Shown: positions 26,280 to 34,120 of the stretch, in pieces
Numbering within the stretch: the first letter of the stretch is position 1
Layout of the letters: each line of letters begins with the position of its first letter
Source: Pinibacter sp031553495
GTDB taxonomy: Bacteria > Bacteroidota > Bacteroidia > Chitinophagales > Chitinophagaceae
Direction of reading: 5' to 3'
Length of the DNA: 64,000 bases
NCBI GenBank assembly: GCA_031553495.1
Contig: JAVBLN010000011.1
Coordinates: forward strand, 62,001-126,000
Notes under the pieces: generated by a model
Databases searched by the model: none
What the model was told of the DNA's origin: nothing
The model's input: only the letters and a program-made list of their open reading frames with translations
Program-made: the position numbers and the translations under genes

Positions 26280-26966
26280 TCAACTATTTCGCAAAATTTT
26301 CTGCAACTCCCTAACTCCCACAGTTGCAGGCTTTTCAATAACAGTTAAATTTCCCGAAGACGAGATGTAGGGAATACGTTTATCTATAACAAACATTTTA
26401 GTTGACGGATGAGCATAATTTACAAGTCCGGCGGCTGGATAAACCACCAGTGATGTACCAACCACTACAAAAATTTCCGCGCTTCTAACCAAAGGGATCG
26501 CTTCTTCAATCATTGGTACGGCTTCGCCAAACCAAACGATATGCGGCCGCCATTGCGCACCATCAGGAGCGCTGTCGCCCAAGTGAATGTCTGTTGCAAT
26601 TGGCGCGATAATGTGATCATTTTTTTCACTGCGCATTTTAAAGATCTCCCCATGCAGATGCAATACTTTTGTAGAGCCTGCTCTTTCATGAAGATCATCA
26701 ATATTTTGAGTAATGATGTGAACGTCATAATCATTTTCCAACTCAGCCAGGCCAATATGCGCATCGTTGGGTTTCGCGTCCAGTACATCTTTTCTTCTGC
26801 TGTTATAAAAATCCAGCACCAATGCAGGATCTCTTTTCCATGCTTGTAGTGTGGCCACATCTTCCACATTATAACCTTCCCAAAGTCCATCGCTATCGCG
26901 AAATGTTTTCAAACCGCTTTCGGCACTAATGCCCGCTCCGGTAAGCACTACAAGTTTCTTTTTCAT
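26280..26966 (-). CDS. NAD-dependent protein deacylase (sirtuin), lacking the zinc cysteines
   Basis: Class III sirtuin of 228 residues. It has the NAD loop LTGAGISAESGL (8-19), TFRDSDGLW, TQNIDDLHERAG (86-97), catalytic His105 in HLHGE and GTSLVVYPAAG. Tyr54 and Arg57 in FYNSRR match the pair that lets E. coli CobB and SIRT5 accept succinyl-lysine, so it is probably a deacetylase/desuccinylase. It contains no cysteine at all, so the usual four-cysteine zinc module is replaced by a short segment after HGEIF. It is cytosolic. Confidence 0.92.
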   Translation of the reverse strand: MKKKLVVLTGAGISAESGLKTFRDSDGLWEGYNVEDVATLQAWKRDPALVLDFYNSRRKDVLDAKPNDAHIGLAELENDYDVHIITQNIDDLHERAGSTKVLHLHGEIFKMRSEKNDHIIAPIATDIHLGDSAPDGAQWRPHIVWFGEAVPMIEEAIPLVRSAEIFVVVGTSLVVYPAAGLVNYAHPSTKMFVIDKRIPYISSSGNLTVIEKPATVGVRELQKILRNS

Positions 26967-27086
26967 TGGTTGATTGTTGGTTGTTGGTTATGTATTATGA
27001 AATACTTCAAAAAATATTCCATACTATTCTTTATATATGGCAACCGGCGACCAGTAACCGGTAACTTGTAACCGGCAACTTACAAC

Positions 27087-27497
27087 TCACTTTTCTCCTG
27101 CAAGTTCCATTACCACATTCCACTCTTCATCTGTAACCGGCTGTACCGATAAACGACCTAAACGTACCAATGCCATATTTTGAAGCCGTTTATCAGCTTT
27201 AACCTGAACAAGCGTTACAGGTTTTTTCAATTTGCGCACAGGTTTCAGATCTACCACTACCCATGCTTCTTCGTCTGTTGTGGGATCCTGGTAGGCTTCT
27301 TTCGCTACTTTGGCAATTCCTACAATTTCCACTCCTTCATTGCTATGATAAAAAAGAACCTGGTCGTTCTTTTTCATTGCTTTTAAATTATTTCTTGCCG
27401 CATAGTTGCGTACACCATCCCAAAAAGTTTGTTTGTCTTCCACAAACTTGTCCCAACTGTATTTAAATGGTTCTGATTTTACCAGCCAATATGCCAT
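27087..27497 (-). CDS. EVE domain protein (predicted modified-base/RNA binder)
   Basis: A 136-residue stand-alone EVE domain of the PUA-like fold, which binds modified nucleobases in DNA or RNA. It starts with the classical YWLVKSEP and continues WDGVRNYAARNNLKAMKKND and VLFYHSNEG, all hallmark positions. The ATG at 27497 is chosen; an upstream in-frame ATG at 27569 would run through a repeat phrase. It is cytosolic. Confidence 0.92.
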   Translation of the reverse strand: MAYWLVKSEPFKYSWDKFVEDKQTFWDGVRNYAARNNLKAMKKNDQVLFYHSNEGVEIVGIAKVAKEAYQDPTTDEEAWVVVDLKPVRKLKKPVTLVQVKADKRLQNMALVRLGRLSVQPVTDEEWNVVMELAGEK

Positions 27498-27576
27498 AGT
27501 AGTTGATGGTTTATAGTTGTTAGTTGATGATTGTTGGTTATTACAGTTGAGAGATCTTATCTTGTTCAATTATTAT

Positions 27577-27640
27577 CCAACTGTTGAAGTGTGCGACGCA
27601 ACCAAAGCCTAATCAGGGTTCTGCCGCTGGTCCCATAAAT
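27577..27640 (-). repeat. GAATAG element copy 13 (C-type, divergent)
   Basis: Minus-strand GCGTCGC core followed by CACACTTCAAC on its own strand, as in copies 23 and 24, but with an altered end (CTAATCAGGGTTCTGCC). Phrase CAACAACCGTCAACTA follows at 27708. Confidence 0.7.
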
Positions 27641-27726
27641 AATAATTTCAAGATCCAGGTTTGTTGTGTACATATAAGCACTTCTATCTGAGTCTGACAA
27701 TTATTAACCAACAACCGTCAACTAAA

Positions 27727-28383
27727 TTAGTTATTTTTTCCTTCCAGCATTGGTACAAACGAAAAATCTGCAAACGCTTCTTTATAAAGTGAGTTGTCTG
27801 GCAGTTTGGTGATGCGCAGCATCTTTTGCACAGCTCCTTCTCCCAATGGAATAACCATTTTGCCACCCACTTTCATTTGTTCTACAAGTTTTGGGGGAAT
27901 AAAAGGCGCGGCGGCGGTAATAATTACTTTATCGAACGGGCCGAATGTAGGAAGCCCTTCAAATCCGTCACCAAAAAAACATTTTATGTTAGGATATTTT
28001 TTTAGCAAAAAGAACTTTTTGTTCATTTCAAAAAGCGCTTTTTGACGCTCAATAGTAAATACCTGTACTTTCATTTCTGCCAGAACACAGGACTGGTAAG
28101 CGCTTCCGGTTCCTATTTCCAATACTCTTTCAAACGGTTTTACATCAAGTAATTGAGTTTGGTATGCCACTGTATATGGTTGCGAAATAGTTTGTTGCTG
28201 CGCAATAGGAAAAGCTCTGTCTTCGTAAGCAACTTTATCAAATGCCGAATCTAAAAAAAAATGCCTTGGCACCGTGTTGATTGCCTCTAAAACCCGCTCG
28301 TCTGTAATTCCTTTTGATCTTAATAATTCAATCAGTTGTTTGCGTAAACCTTTGTGCCGGTATGTATCTTCGTATGTCCTCAT
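27727..28383 (-). CDS. pcm: Protein-L-isoaspartate O-methyltransferase
   Basis: Repairs damaged proteins by methylating L-isoaspartyl residues with SAM. The 218-residue protein begins at the ATG at 28383. It shows VPRHFF near 40, the family motif AQQQTISQPYTVA (61-73) and the SAM loop VLEIGTGSAYQ (87-97). The C-terminal region FGPFDKVIITAAAPFIPPKL is also typical. An in-frame ATG at 28458 would add 25 residues that do not fit the family. It is cytosolic. Confidence 0.93.
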   Translation of the reverse strand: MRTYEDTYRHKGLRKQLIELLRSKGITDERVLEAINTVPRHFFLDSAFDKVAYEDRAFPIAQQQTISQPYTVAYQTQLLDVKPFERVLEIGTGSAYQSCVLAEMKVQVFTIERQKALFEMNKKFFLLKKYPNIKCFFGDGFEGLPTFGPFDKVIITAAAPFIPPKLVEQMKVGGKMVIPLGEGAVQKMLRITKLPDNSLYKEAFADFSFVPMLEGKNN

Positions 28384-28761
28384 AAATCGCCTGCAAGTTA
28401 CGCTAAACAAGATAAAACACTGTTTAAAGTATATGACAAAACGTTTGTTTTTTTTCACACTCAGTTGTTTATCAATCGTACTATTTTAGCAAGGATGTGA
28501 AAAATAAAAAAAGCTTAAAAAAATTTGCATAGTATAAAACAGCGTTATATTTTAGCGGCAGCTTATATTAAATACGATTTAGGCAATTGTTAATCCGATC
28601 CACTACCTATTTATTACCCCTTTTAATTATTTCCAGGAAAAATAATTTGCGTGCCTTGCGGCAAAATAACCTTCTCCTTTTCTATGAACAATTAGAAAGC
28701 CTTACCAGCTTTTGATTCCATTTATTAGTAACCAAAATAGTTTTTACCTTATAAAAAGTAT
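28384..28761. other. Gap between divergent pcm and T9SS cargo genes
   Basis: About 378 bases, AT-rich, with no phrase repeats and no GAATAG element. I see no gene. It must hold both promoters, which I cannot place. Confidence 0.4.
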
Positions 28762-30318
28762 ATGACCAACCTTTACCCCACCCATGCCACAAAGGCATCA
28801 GCATTTCTATTTTCATCGTTTATTTATTCGGTTACACTTTCGGCTCAATGCCCCGCAAATTCCATTCCGGCGTCAGCAAATGGAAGCTATAACAGCGGCC
28901 AGGTTGTTTGTGTTTCATCCACATTTAGCGGCAATATCACACTTGCGAGTGGCTCGCAATTGTTTATTGCGCCTGGCGGAAAATTTACCGGCGGAATTAA
29001 TGCCGGCTCGAACGTGGAAATATTAGTACAGACTAACGGCACATTTGCACCAGCGAATTATTTCAATGGTTTTGGCGGGAAAATTACCAATAATGGCAAA
29101 ATCACATTAAATTATCCGTTTAGCTCGCTAACCAATTTAACTAACAATGCCGAGCTCACAATTAATTCAAATTTTAATGCACAGGTAAATTTACTTAATA
29201 CCGCATGCGGCAAAATAACCTATCCAAACGGAGCCTTATGGAATTCCACCAACACAATAATTACCAACAACGGACTGATTACTATTGCAAGCGGTAAACT
29301 GGAATTGGCACAAAACAACAAGCTGCTTAATTATGGAAAAATTTATGTAAACGGCACTTCCTCATTTTCCGGTTACGTATCCAACGATGGATACATAGTG
29401 GTAAATGGAGGCGTTACCTTAAATGGCGATTCGCTCATTAATAATTATGTGCTGGCTTTTGATGGCTCCACGGGTATATCGAAAAACGTACTCAACACCG
29501 GATTATTTTGGATTAAAGGCGGCGCCACTTTTAATAACCAGGGCGCGTTTACACAAAAAGGAACCAGCGCTTTTTTACGTGTAGATGGGAAACTGTCCAT
29601 TGATGGAAGAAAGCTTACCGGCACAGGATTGGCTTATCACGCAGGTAAACTTGATATTTCAAATAACGGAATTTTCGGTATTTCCGAAACTACCGTACCA
29701 AAAGACACAAATAATTTTACTCCCACATTAGCATCACCGGCCGCACCATGTGGAACCGTTGGAAATCTATTACCAATTATCCTGAAAAATTTTGTTGCCC
29801 GATCAAATGGAAATACTGTGGAAATAAACTGGTCAACAGTTTCCGAGCTTAATGGAAAATCAATGACGGTGCAGCACAGCACAAATGGCATACAGTTTAA
29901 TGAGGTGTATACTGTGACTTCCGCAGCAGGTAGTACAACAATTCAAAACTATTCTTATACTGATAAAAGGGCGGCAAGCGGCTCTAATTATTACAGGTTA
30001 AAGCTGGTTTCCTTTGATGCGGATGATGTTTATAGTAATGTAGTAGCGGTCAATTTAAGTGCAACTGCAGATAGAAAAATAAGCATATACCCTGATCCAT
30101 TTACTGATCATTTCACTATAAAAAATACAGCAGCTACTTTCGCCGGAAATATAATACTGAAATTGTACAATGACAAAGGCGCGGTAGTGATGTCGCAAAC
30201 TGAAAATAATTTATCAGGTATACATATTATATTACCATCGTCCCTTGCAAAAGGAATTTATGTTTTGGAAATTAACAGCAACTCAGGAAAATCATTGTAC
30301 AGATTGATGAAGCTTTGA
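28762..30318 (+). CDS. T9SS-exported surface protein with type A sorting domain
   Basis: A 518-residue secreted protein. After a signal peptide (about 1-28, ending TLSAQ) comes a repetitive beta-rich region (about 30-310) rich in Asn and Gly, with NNGKI- and NYG-type strands suggesting a beta-helix or beta-solenoid. This is followed by an FnIII-like module (about 335-430, from LPIILKNFVA to NYYRLKLV) and a C-terminal type IX sorting domain (about 438-518, ISIYPDPFTDHFTIKN through KGIYVLEI). It should cross the outer membrane by T9SS and be anchored at the surface. The ligand is unknown. Confidence 0.85.
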   Translation: MTNLYPTHATKASAFLFSSFIYSVTLSAQCPANSIPASANGSYNSGQVVCVSSTFSGNITLASGSQLFIAPGGKFTGGINAGSNVEILVQTNGTFAPANYFNGFGGKITNNGKITLNYPFSSLTNLTNNAELTINSNFNAQVNLLNTACGKITYPNGALWNSTNTIITNNGLITIASGKLELAQNNKLLNYGKIYVNGTSSFSGYVSNDGYIVVNGGVTLNGDSLINNYVLAFDGSTGISKNVLNTGLFWIKGGATFNNQGAFTQKGTSAFLRVDGKLSIDGRKLTGTGLAYHAGKLDISNNGIFGISETTVPKDTNNFTPTLASPAAPCGTVGNLLPIILKNFVARSNGNTVEINWSTVSELNGKSMTVQHSTNGIQFNEVYTVTSAAGSTTIQNYSYTDKRAASGSNYYRLKLVSFDADDVYSNVVAVNLSATADRKISIYPDPFTDHFTIKNTAATFAGNIILKLYNDKGAVVMSQTENNLSGIHIILPSSLAKGIYVLEINSNSGKSLYRLMKL

Positions 30319-30355
30319 TAAATTATTACAGCCGGGGCGTATAACATTTTTTTTA

Positions 30356-30422
30356 TGGGCCAGGCGGTATTTCTACTATTGAGCATCGTTGCGTCGCACT
30401 CTTGTACGGCAGGAGTGCTAGT
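30356..30422 (+). repeat. GAATAG element copy 14 (C-type)
   Basis: GCGTCGC core within an otherwise T-type frame (CAGGCGGTATTTCTACTATT, AGGAGTGCTA). A GGGCAGTAGAGAGGTCAG phrase follows. Confidence 0.83.
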
Positions 30423-30515
30423 GGGCAGTAGAGAGGTCAGCAATCCGAAAAATGCCAAACACCCCACCCCGTGGCACAACTTTTATACATACATTTATAA
30501 ATCAAAATTGTGTGT

Positions 30516-30950
30516 ATGAAATCATTTTCTGCCCTGTTCATTTCATTATTCATTTTCATACCTGTCTTTGCAAATCCCGATAAACCCGGTGATATTAAAG
30601 TGCAAATGACAGGCATGAAAAATGACAAAGGCTTTGTAGTAGTTGGCTTGTATAAGCAAAGTGACGGCTTTCCTTTCGACGCGGCAAAAGCATACAAAGG
30701 TGCAAAAGCGAAAGTAAAAAATGGAAAAGCAGTCGTTTCATTTAAAAATATTCCCGCCGGAACTTACGCCATTGCCGTACTTCACGATGAAGATGATAAT
30801 ATGAAAATGGCAAGAAAAGTTACCGGGCTGCCCGATGAAGAGTATGGTTTTTCAAATGATGCAAAAGCCATATTCGGCCCTCCGAATTTTGACAAAGCAA
30901 GTTTCGAACATAAAGAGCAACAGGTTATACATATTCAAATGAAGCTGTAA
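30516..30950 (+). CDS. DUF2141 secreted protein
   Basis: A 144-residue secreted protein with signal peptide MKSFSALFISLFIFIPVFAN. The body has the DUF2141 pattern: an opening VGLYKQSDGFP segment, a central IPAGTYAIAVLHDEDDN turn and the closing YGFSNDAKAIFGPPNFDKA. DUF2141 proteins are common in Bacteroidota and are thought to be small beta-sandwich periplasmic proteins; their role is not known. The ATG at 30516 gives the best signal peptide. Confidence 0.88.
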   Translation: MKSFSALFISLFIFIPVFANPDKPGDIKVQMTGMKNDKGFVVVGLYKQSDGFPFDAAKAYKGAKAKVKNGKAVVSFKNIPAGTYAIAVLHDEDDNMKMARKVTGLPDEEYGFSNDAKAIFGPPNFDKASFEHKEQQVIHIQMKL

Positions 30951-30985
30951 TAAAAAAGGCTGTATTCAAAACCAAAAGGTATTAC

Positions 30986-31366
30986 TTAAAGCAACTTCTT
31001 GTATTTCCTTTTAACTGACTTTGAATATTTAAAACACTTAATCAATTCTTTAAAAATTTCGAGTATCATTTTCCCCCATATTTCATAATCACTTCCCTCA
31101 TTTAGGTAACTTTCGTTTAATAGCTCTACATCATAATCATCTATCTGATGACCATACAAGTAAGTTTTAAAAGTGAATGATTTTCCGCATTCTGTTATTT
31201 CTGTATCTTTTGGTATAATAAGGCAATTAAGGTTAATGCCTGGTAATTCCAAACACCCACGATCAATATTTTCACCCAAAGGAATTGTGTCTTTTCTTGT
31301 AGGAAGAGAAGCTATAACACTTTTGCTATCAGAATTTTTTAAAACTATTATGTAAAAAGTCGGCAT
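30986..31366 (-). CDS. Hypothetical protein, 126 residues
   Basis: Not recognised. There is no signal peptide. The N-terminal half alternates beta-like strands (TFYIIVLKNSD; GINLNCLIIPKDTEITECG), and the C-terminal third is a helix followed by a lysine-rich tail (KYSKSVKRKYKKLL). It converges with the DUF2141 gene (35 bases between stops) and diverges from the esterase gene. The ATG at 31366 is used; an in-frame TTG at 31375 is also possible. It is probably a real cytosolic gene. Confidence 0.6.
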   Translation of the reverse strand: MPTFYIIVLKNSDSKSVIASLPTRKDTIPLGENIDRGCLELPGINLNCLIIPKDTEITECGKSFTFKTYLYGHQIDDYDVELLNESYLNEGSDYEIWGKMILEIFKELIKCFKYSKSVKRKYKKLL

Positions 31367-31468
31367 AGTTCTCAACTTTCAACTAACGTATACCTTTTGT
31401 GTCATTCATTCCTAAAGCAAAAAAAATTATCTTGCACAATACGTCGCTTAATTCTTAATAACAACTAT

Positions 31469-32371
31469 ATGAAAAAGATTGCTATGGTGCTTGTTTCATT
31501 TTTAGCAATGAATACTTTATTTGCACAACGGGAAATTCCGCTATACTCAAACGGAGTGCCTAACTCAAAAGGTAAAAAAACTATTCCGGCAAAACAAACC
31601 AATGGATTTATTAATGACATCTTCAATCCTACAGTAACGGTATTTACACCTGTAGAATCTAAAAATACGGGCTGCGCAATAGTTATATGTCCCGGTGGCG
31701 GGTATGGCGGATTGGCTATTAACCATGAAGGATTTGAGGTGGCAAAACTTTGCGCAAGCTGGGGAATTACGGCTTTTGTTTTGAAGTATCGTTTGCCCGA
31801 TGATTCTTTAATGGTTGACAAATCAATTGGCCCCTTGCAGGATGCACAACGTGCTATACAACTGGTAAGAGAGCGTGCTGCCGAATGGGGTATCGATACT
31901 TCTAAAGTAGGAATAATGGGGTTTTCAGCAGGCGGCCACCTGGCTTCTACCGCCTCCACGCATTTTAATATGCCGGTTATTGAAAATAAAAAGGATATCA
32001 GCCTCCGCCCCGATTTCTCAATACTTTGCTATGCGGTAATTAGCTTTTCAGAAAGTATTACTCACAATGGGTCAAAGTCAAATTTAATAGGCAAAAATCC
32101 CTCGGCAGATAAAGTAAAATTATTTTCAAATGAGTTGCAGGTAACACCTCAAACACCACCTGCATTTTTGGTTCATTCAACGGATGATAAAGTTGTATCT
32201 GTTATCAATAGCTTGAGCTATTATGAAGCATTACTAAAAAACAATGTTCTTTCAGAAATGCACATTTATCCTGCAGGTGGACATGGCTATGGATTACGCA
32301 ACCCTACTACGCCTGATGTGTGGAGTGACCGGTTGTACAACTGGCTAAAAGCAAATAATTGGGTGAATTGA
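31469..32371 (+). CDS. Secreted alpha/beta-hydrolase esterase (acetylxylan-esterase-like)
   Basis: A 300-residue secreted serine hydrolase. Signal peptide about 1-19 (MKKIAMVLVSFLAMNTLFA). The oxyanion stretch ICPGGGYGGLA (73-83), the nucleophile elbow GFSAGG (Ser153), a late acid region HSTDDKV (about 241-247) and the base in GGHGYG (about 276) make a complete triad. It resembles the BD-FAE/acetylxylan esterase group of hemicellulose-acting enzymes. Carbohydrate de-esterification is likely but inferred. The ATG at 31469 is chosen on the signal peptide. Confidence 0.85.
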   Translation: MKKIAMVLVSFLAMNTLFAQREIPLYSNGVPNSKGKKTIPAKQTNGFINDIFNPTVTVFTPVESKNTGCAIVICPGGGYGGLAINHEGFEVAKLCASWGITAFVLKYRLPDDSLMVDKSIGPLQDAQRAIQLVRERAAEWGIDTSKVGIMGFSAGGHLASTASTHFNMPVIENKKDISLRPDFSILCYAVISFSESITHNGSKSNLIGKNPSADKVKLFSNELQVTPQTPPAFLVHSTDDKVVSVINSLSYYEALLKNNVLSEMHIYPAGGHGYGLRNPTTPDVWSDRLYNWLKANNWVN

Positions 32372-32411
32372 TTTTTATAATTGAAAATTGGTTAACTTAT
32401 CTACAATAAAA

Positions 32412-32435
32412 AAGGCTGTTTTAAAAAACAGCCTT
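32412..32435 (-). terminator. Hairpin AAGGCTGTTTT / AAAACAGCCTT
   Basis: Perfect 11-bp stem with a two-base loop. The T-run lies on the minus strand, so it would terminate leftward transcripts; on the plus strand it may still shape the esterase mRNA end. Confidence 0.6.
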
Positions 32436-33039
32436 ACGTAAAACTCATTGTTGAATTTTACAATTGATGAAAACTACTTAGTGTTTCGAATTTATATCTA
32501 AAAACATTGGTTCTACAAGTATTCAAAGATGCTAAAGTGTCGTAAAACATGCATCATTGTTATAACTGAAACTACAATTATAAAAACAACGCCATCTTTC
32601 AAAAGTTTCATGCCCTTATACTTATTTGCTTTTTCTTAACACAAAAAAAAGAAGATATTTTATATTTCCTTATTCAAAGGAGACAAGTTTTTTACATTAT
32701 TAGTTAAAAGGTAAATAAGTTTTTGAAAATAAAGTTTTCAAAAGACAAATAGGAATAATATTTTATCATTTCTTATTACAAATTTTAAAAAAATTACATT
32801 ATTCAAAAAATGATGCATCTATGAAACCCTTTCTGACAGCCGCTTTTATGTTGATGTTTTTGAAAATAAGAAATAAGATATTCGTTTCCGTTATATTTTT
32901 ATAATTGCCGCATCACATTATGAACATTTATTTATTCTATAGTATTATTTGCCAAAAAATACAATAACTATTACAAATATTTTTGGTTCAATTTATATTC
33001 ATAATATTTTGACCTGGATAATTTTTAGCCGCATATTTT
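32436..33039. other. AT-rich noncoding stretch
   Basis: About 600 bases rich in A and T between convergent genes. I see no coding region or RNA gene in it. Confidence 0.5.
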
Positions 33040-33113
33040 GGGAACCGGCGGTAGTGCTACTATTAAGCATCGTTGTGTCACTCACTTGTGCGATAGTAAT
33101 GCTATTCGGCAGG
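33040..33113 (+). repeat. GAATAG element copy 15 (T-type)
   Basis: Full canonical copy from GGAACCGGCGGTAGTGCTAC to AATGCTATTCGGC. Confidence 0.87.
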
Positions 33114-33157
33114 TGAAGAGCTTTGTATTGCGAAGTAATGCTTATTCAAAAGGAAAA

Positions 33158-33853
33158 TTACTTTAACGTATAGCTGATAATAGCTTGCGTAAAACCAACT
33201 TCGCCTGAGTGTGTTGAAGGCTGGCATTCAATTTTTACAATGCCCACATTTTGCGCTACATAATAATCGTAGGTAGCCATCTTTATAGAACCCACACCAT
33301 TAACCTCATAATATAACACTACCCTGCTATGCATTACATGGGGAAACTGAAGGTTATTAATATTCATGTCAATATCCTTAGCTACAATAGTTCCTATGAT
33401 ATATGCTGAATAATGATCGTTTTTACCGGCATCCATTTGCCAGCTATCATCGTCGTAATAAGTATCGTTCAGATATAGAAAATTCAACGGAAACGGCGAG
33501 TTGGTACCGGCAGTTACATTTTGACGATGGTAATAATTATGGCTGTTAACAGCAATGTAATAATTGTTTAAACCGGCAGAGTTGGCATAATTTACAAACA
33601 CCCTGTAAGTAAGCGTATCGAACGACATGGTGTCTTTAGTAGCTTTCACAGTAAACAGGTCCTGGTTGCCTTTCGTATCCTTATAGCTGTAAACCCACGT
33701 GCTGCCTTCATTTGCCGGTTGGTAATCACCTGCGCCATAAACGGGTTTACCTGGCTGAGGAGGTAAATCGCCTGTTATTTCTTTTTTACACGAAACAGAA
33801 AAAAGAATCAAAACCACTACAGGAATTATGTTTATGGATGCCGACAACTTCAT
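33158..33853 (-). CDS. Lipoprotein of unknown function
   Basis: A 231-residue lipoprotein with signal peptide and lipobox FSVSC (Cys22) followed by KKE. The mature part is rich in Tyr, Asp and Asn with probable beta strands (STWVYSYKDTKGNQDLFTVK). It recalls the many small Bacteroidota lipoproteins without assigned function. It lies 133 bases downstream of a 25-residue lipoprotein ORF on the same strand. Confidence 0.75.
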   Translation of the reverse strand: MKLSASINIIPVVVLILFSVSCKKEITGDLPPQPGKPVYGAGDYQPANEGSTWVYSYKDTKGNQDLFTVKATKDTMSFDTLTYRVFVNYANSAGLNNYYIAVNSHNYYHRQNVTAGTNSPFPLNFLYLNDTYYDDDSWQMDAGKNDHYSAYIIGTIVAKDIDMNINNLQFPHVMHSRVVLYYEVNGVGSIKMATYDYYVAQNVGIVKIECQPSTHSGEVGFTQAIISYTLK

Positions 33854-33986
33854 GACTTCTACGTAAATATTTTAGATTCAACCTTTATAATTCCAATATT
33901 GCTTGCAATATTAAAATCAAATTCACCTAGTTTAATCTCTCTCAAAACCGGCAACACGAATATGTACCGGGAGTATCTATATTAAT

Positions 33987-34064
33987 TTAAAAAGACCGTT
34001 CTTTTTGACATGAGGTTGCAAGAAGTGAAAATCCTGCAGCTAATACAAAGTTTATTTTTTTCAT
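33987..34064 (-). CDS. 25-residue lipoprotein (small ORF)
   Basis: ATG at 34064 opens MKKINFVLAAGFSLL, then ATSCQKERSF and a TAA. The peptide has a positively charged start, a hydrophobic core and the lipobox ATSC followed by a six-residue polar tail. It is thus a complete lipoprotein signal plus a minimal mature peptide. It lies between parC and the lipoprotein gene on the same strand. Tiny lipoproteins occur in many bacteria, some as toxin- or lysis-type peptides and some structural; nothing here decides between those. It could also be a chance or decayed start of a lipoprotein gene. Confidence 0.5.
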   Translation of the reverse strand: MKKINFVLAAGFSLLATSCQKERSF

Positions 34065-34120
34065 AAGATTTGGTTGAGAATCAAGGTGTTTAATATATTA
34101 TCCTAAAAATACCATTTTTT

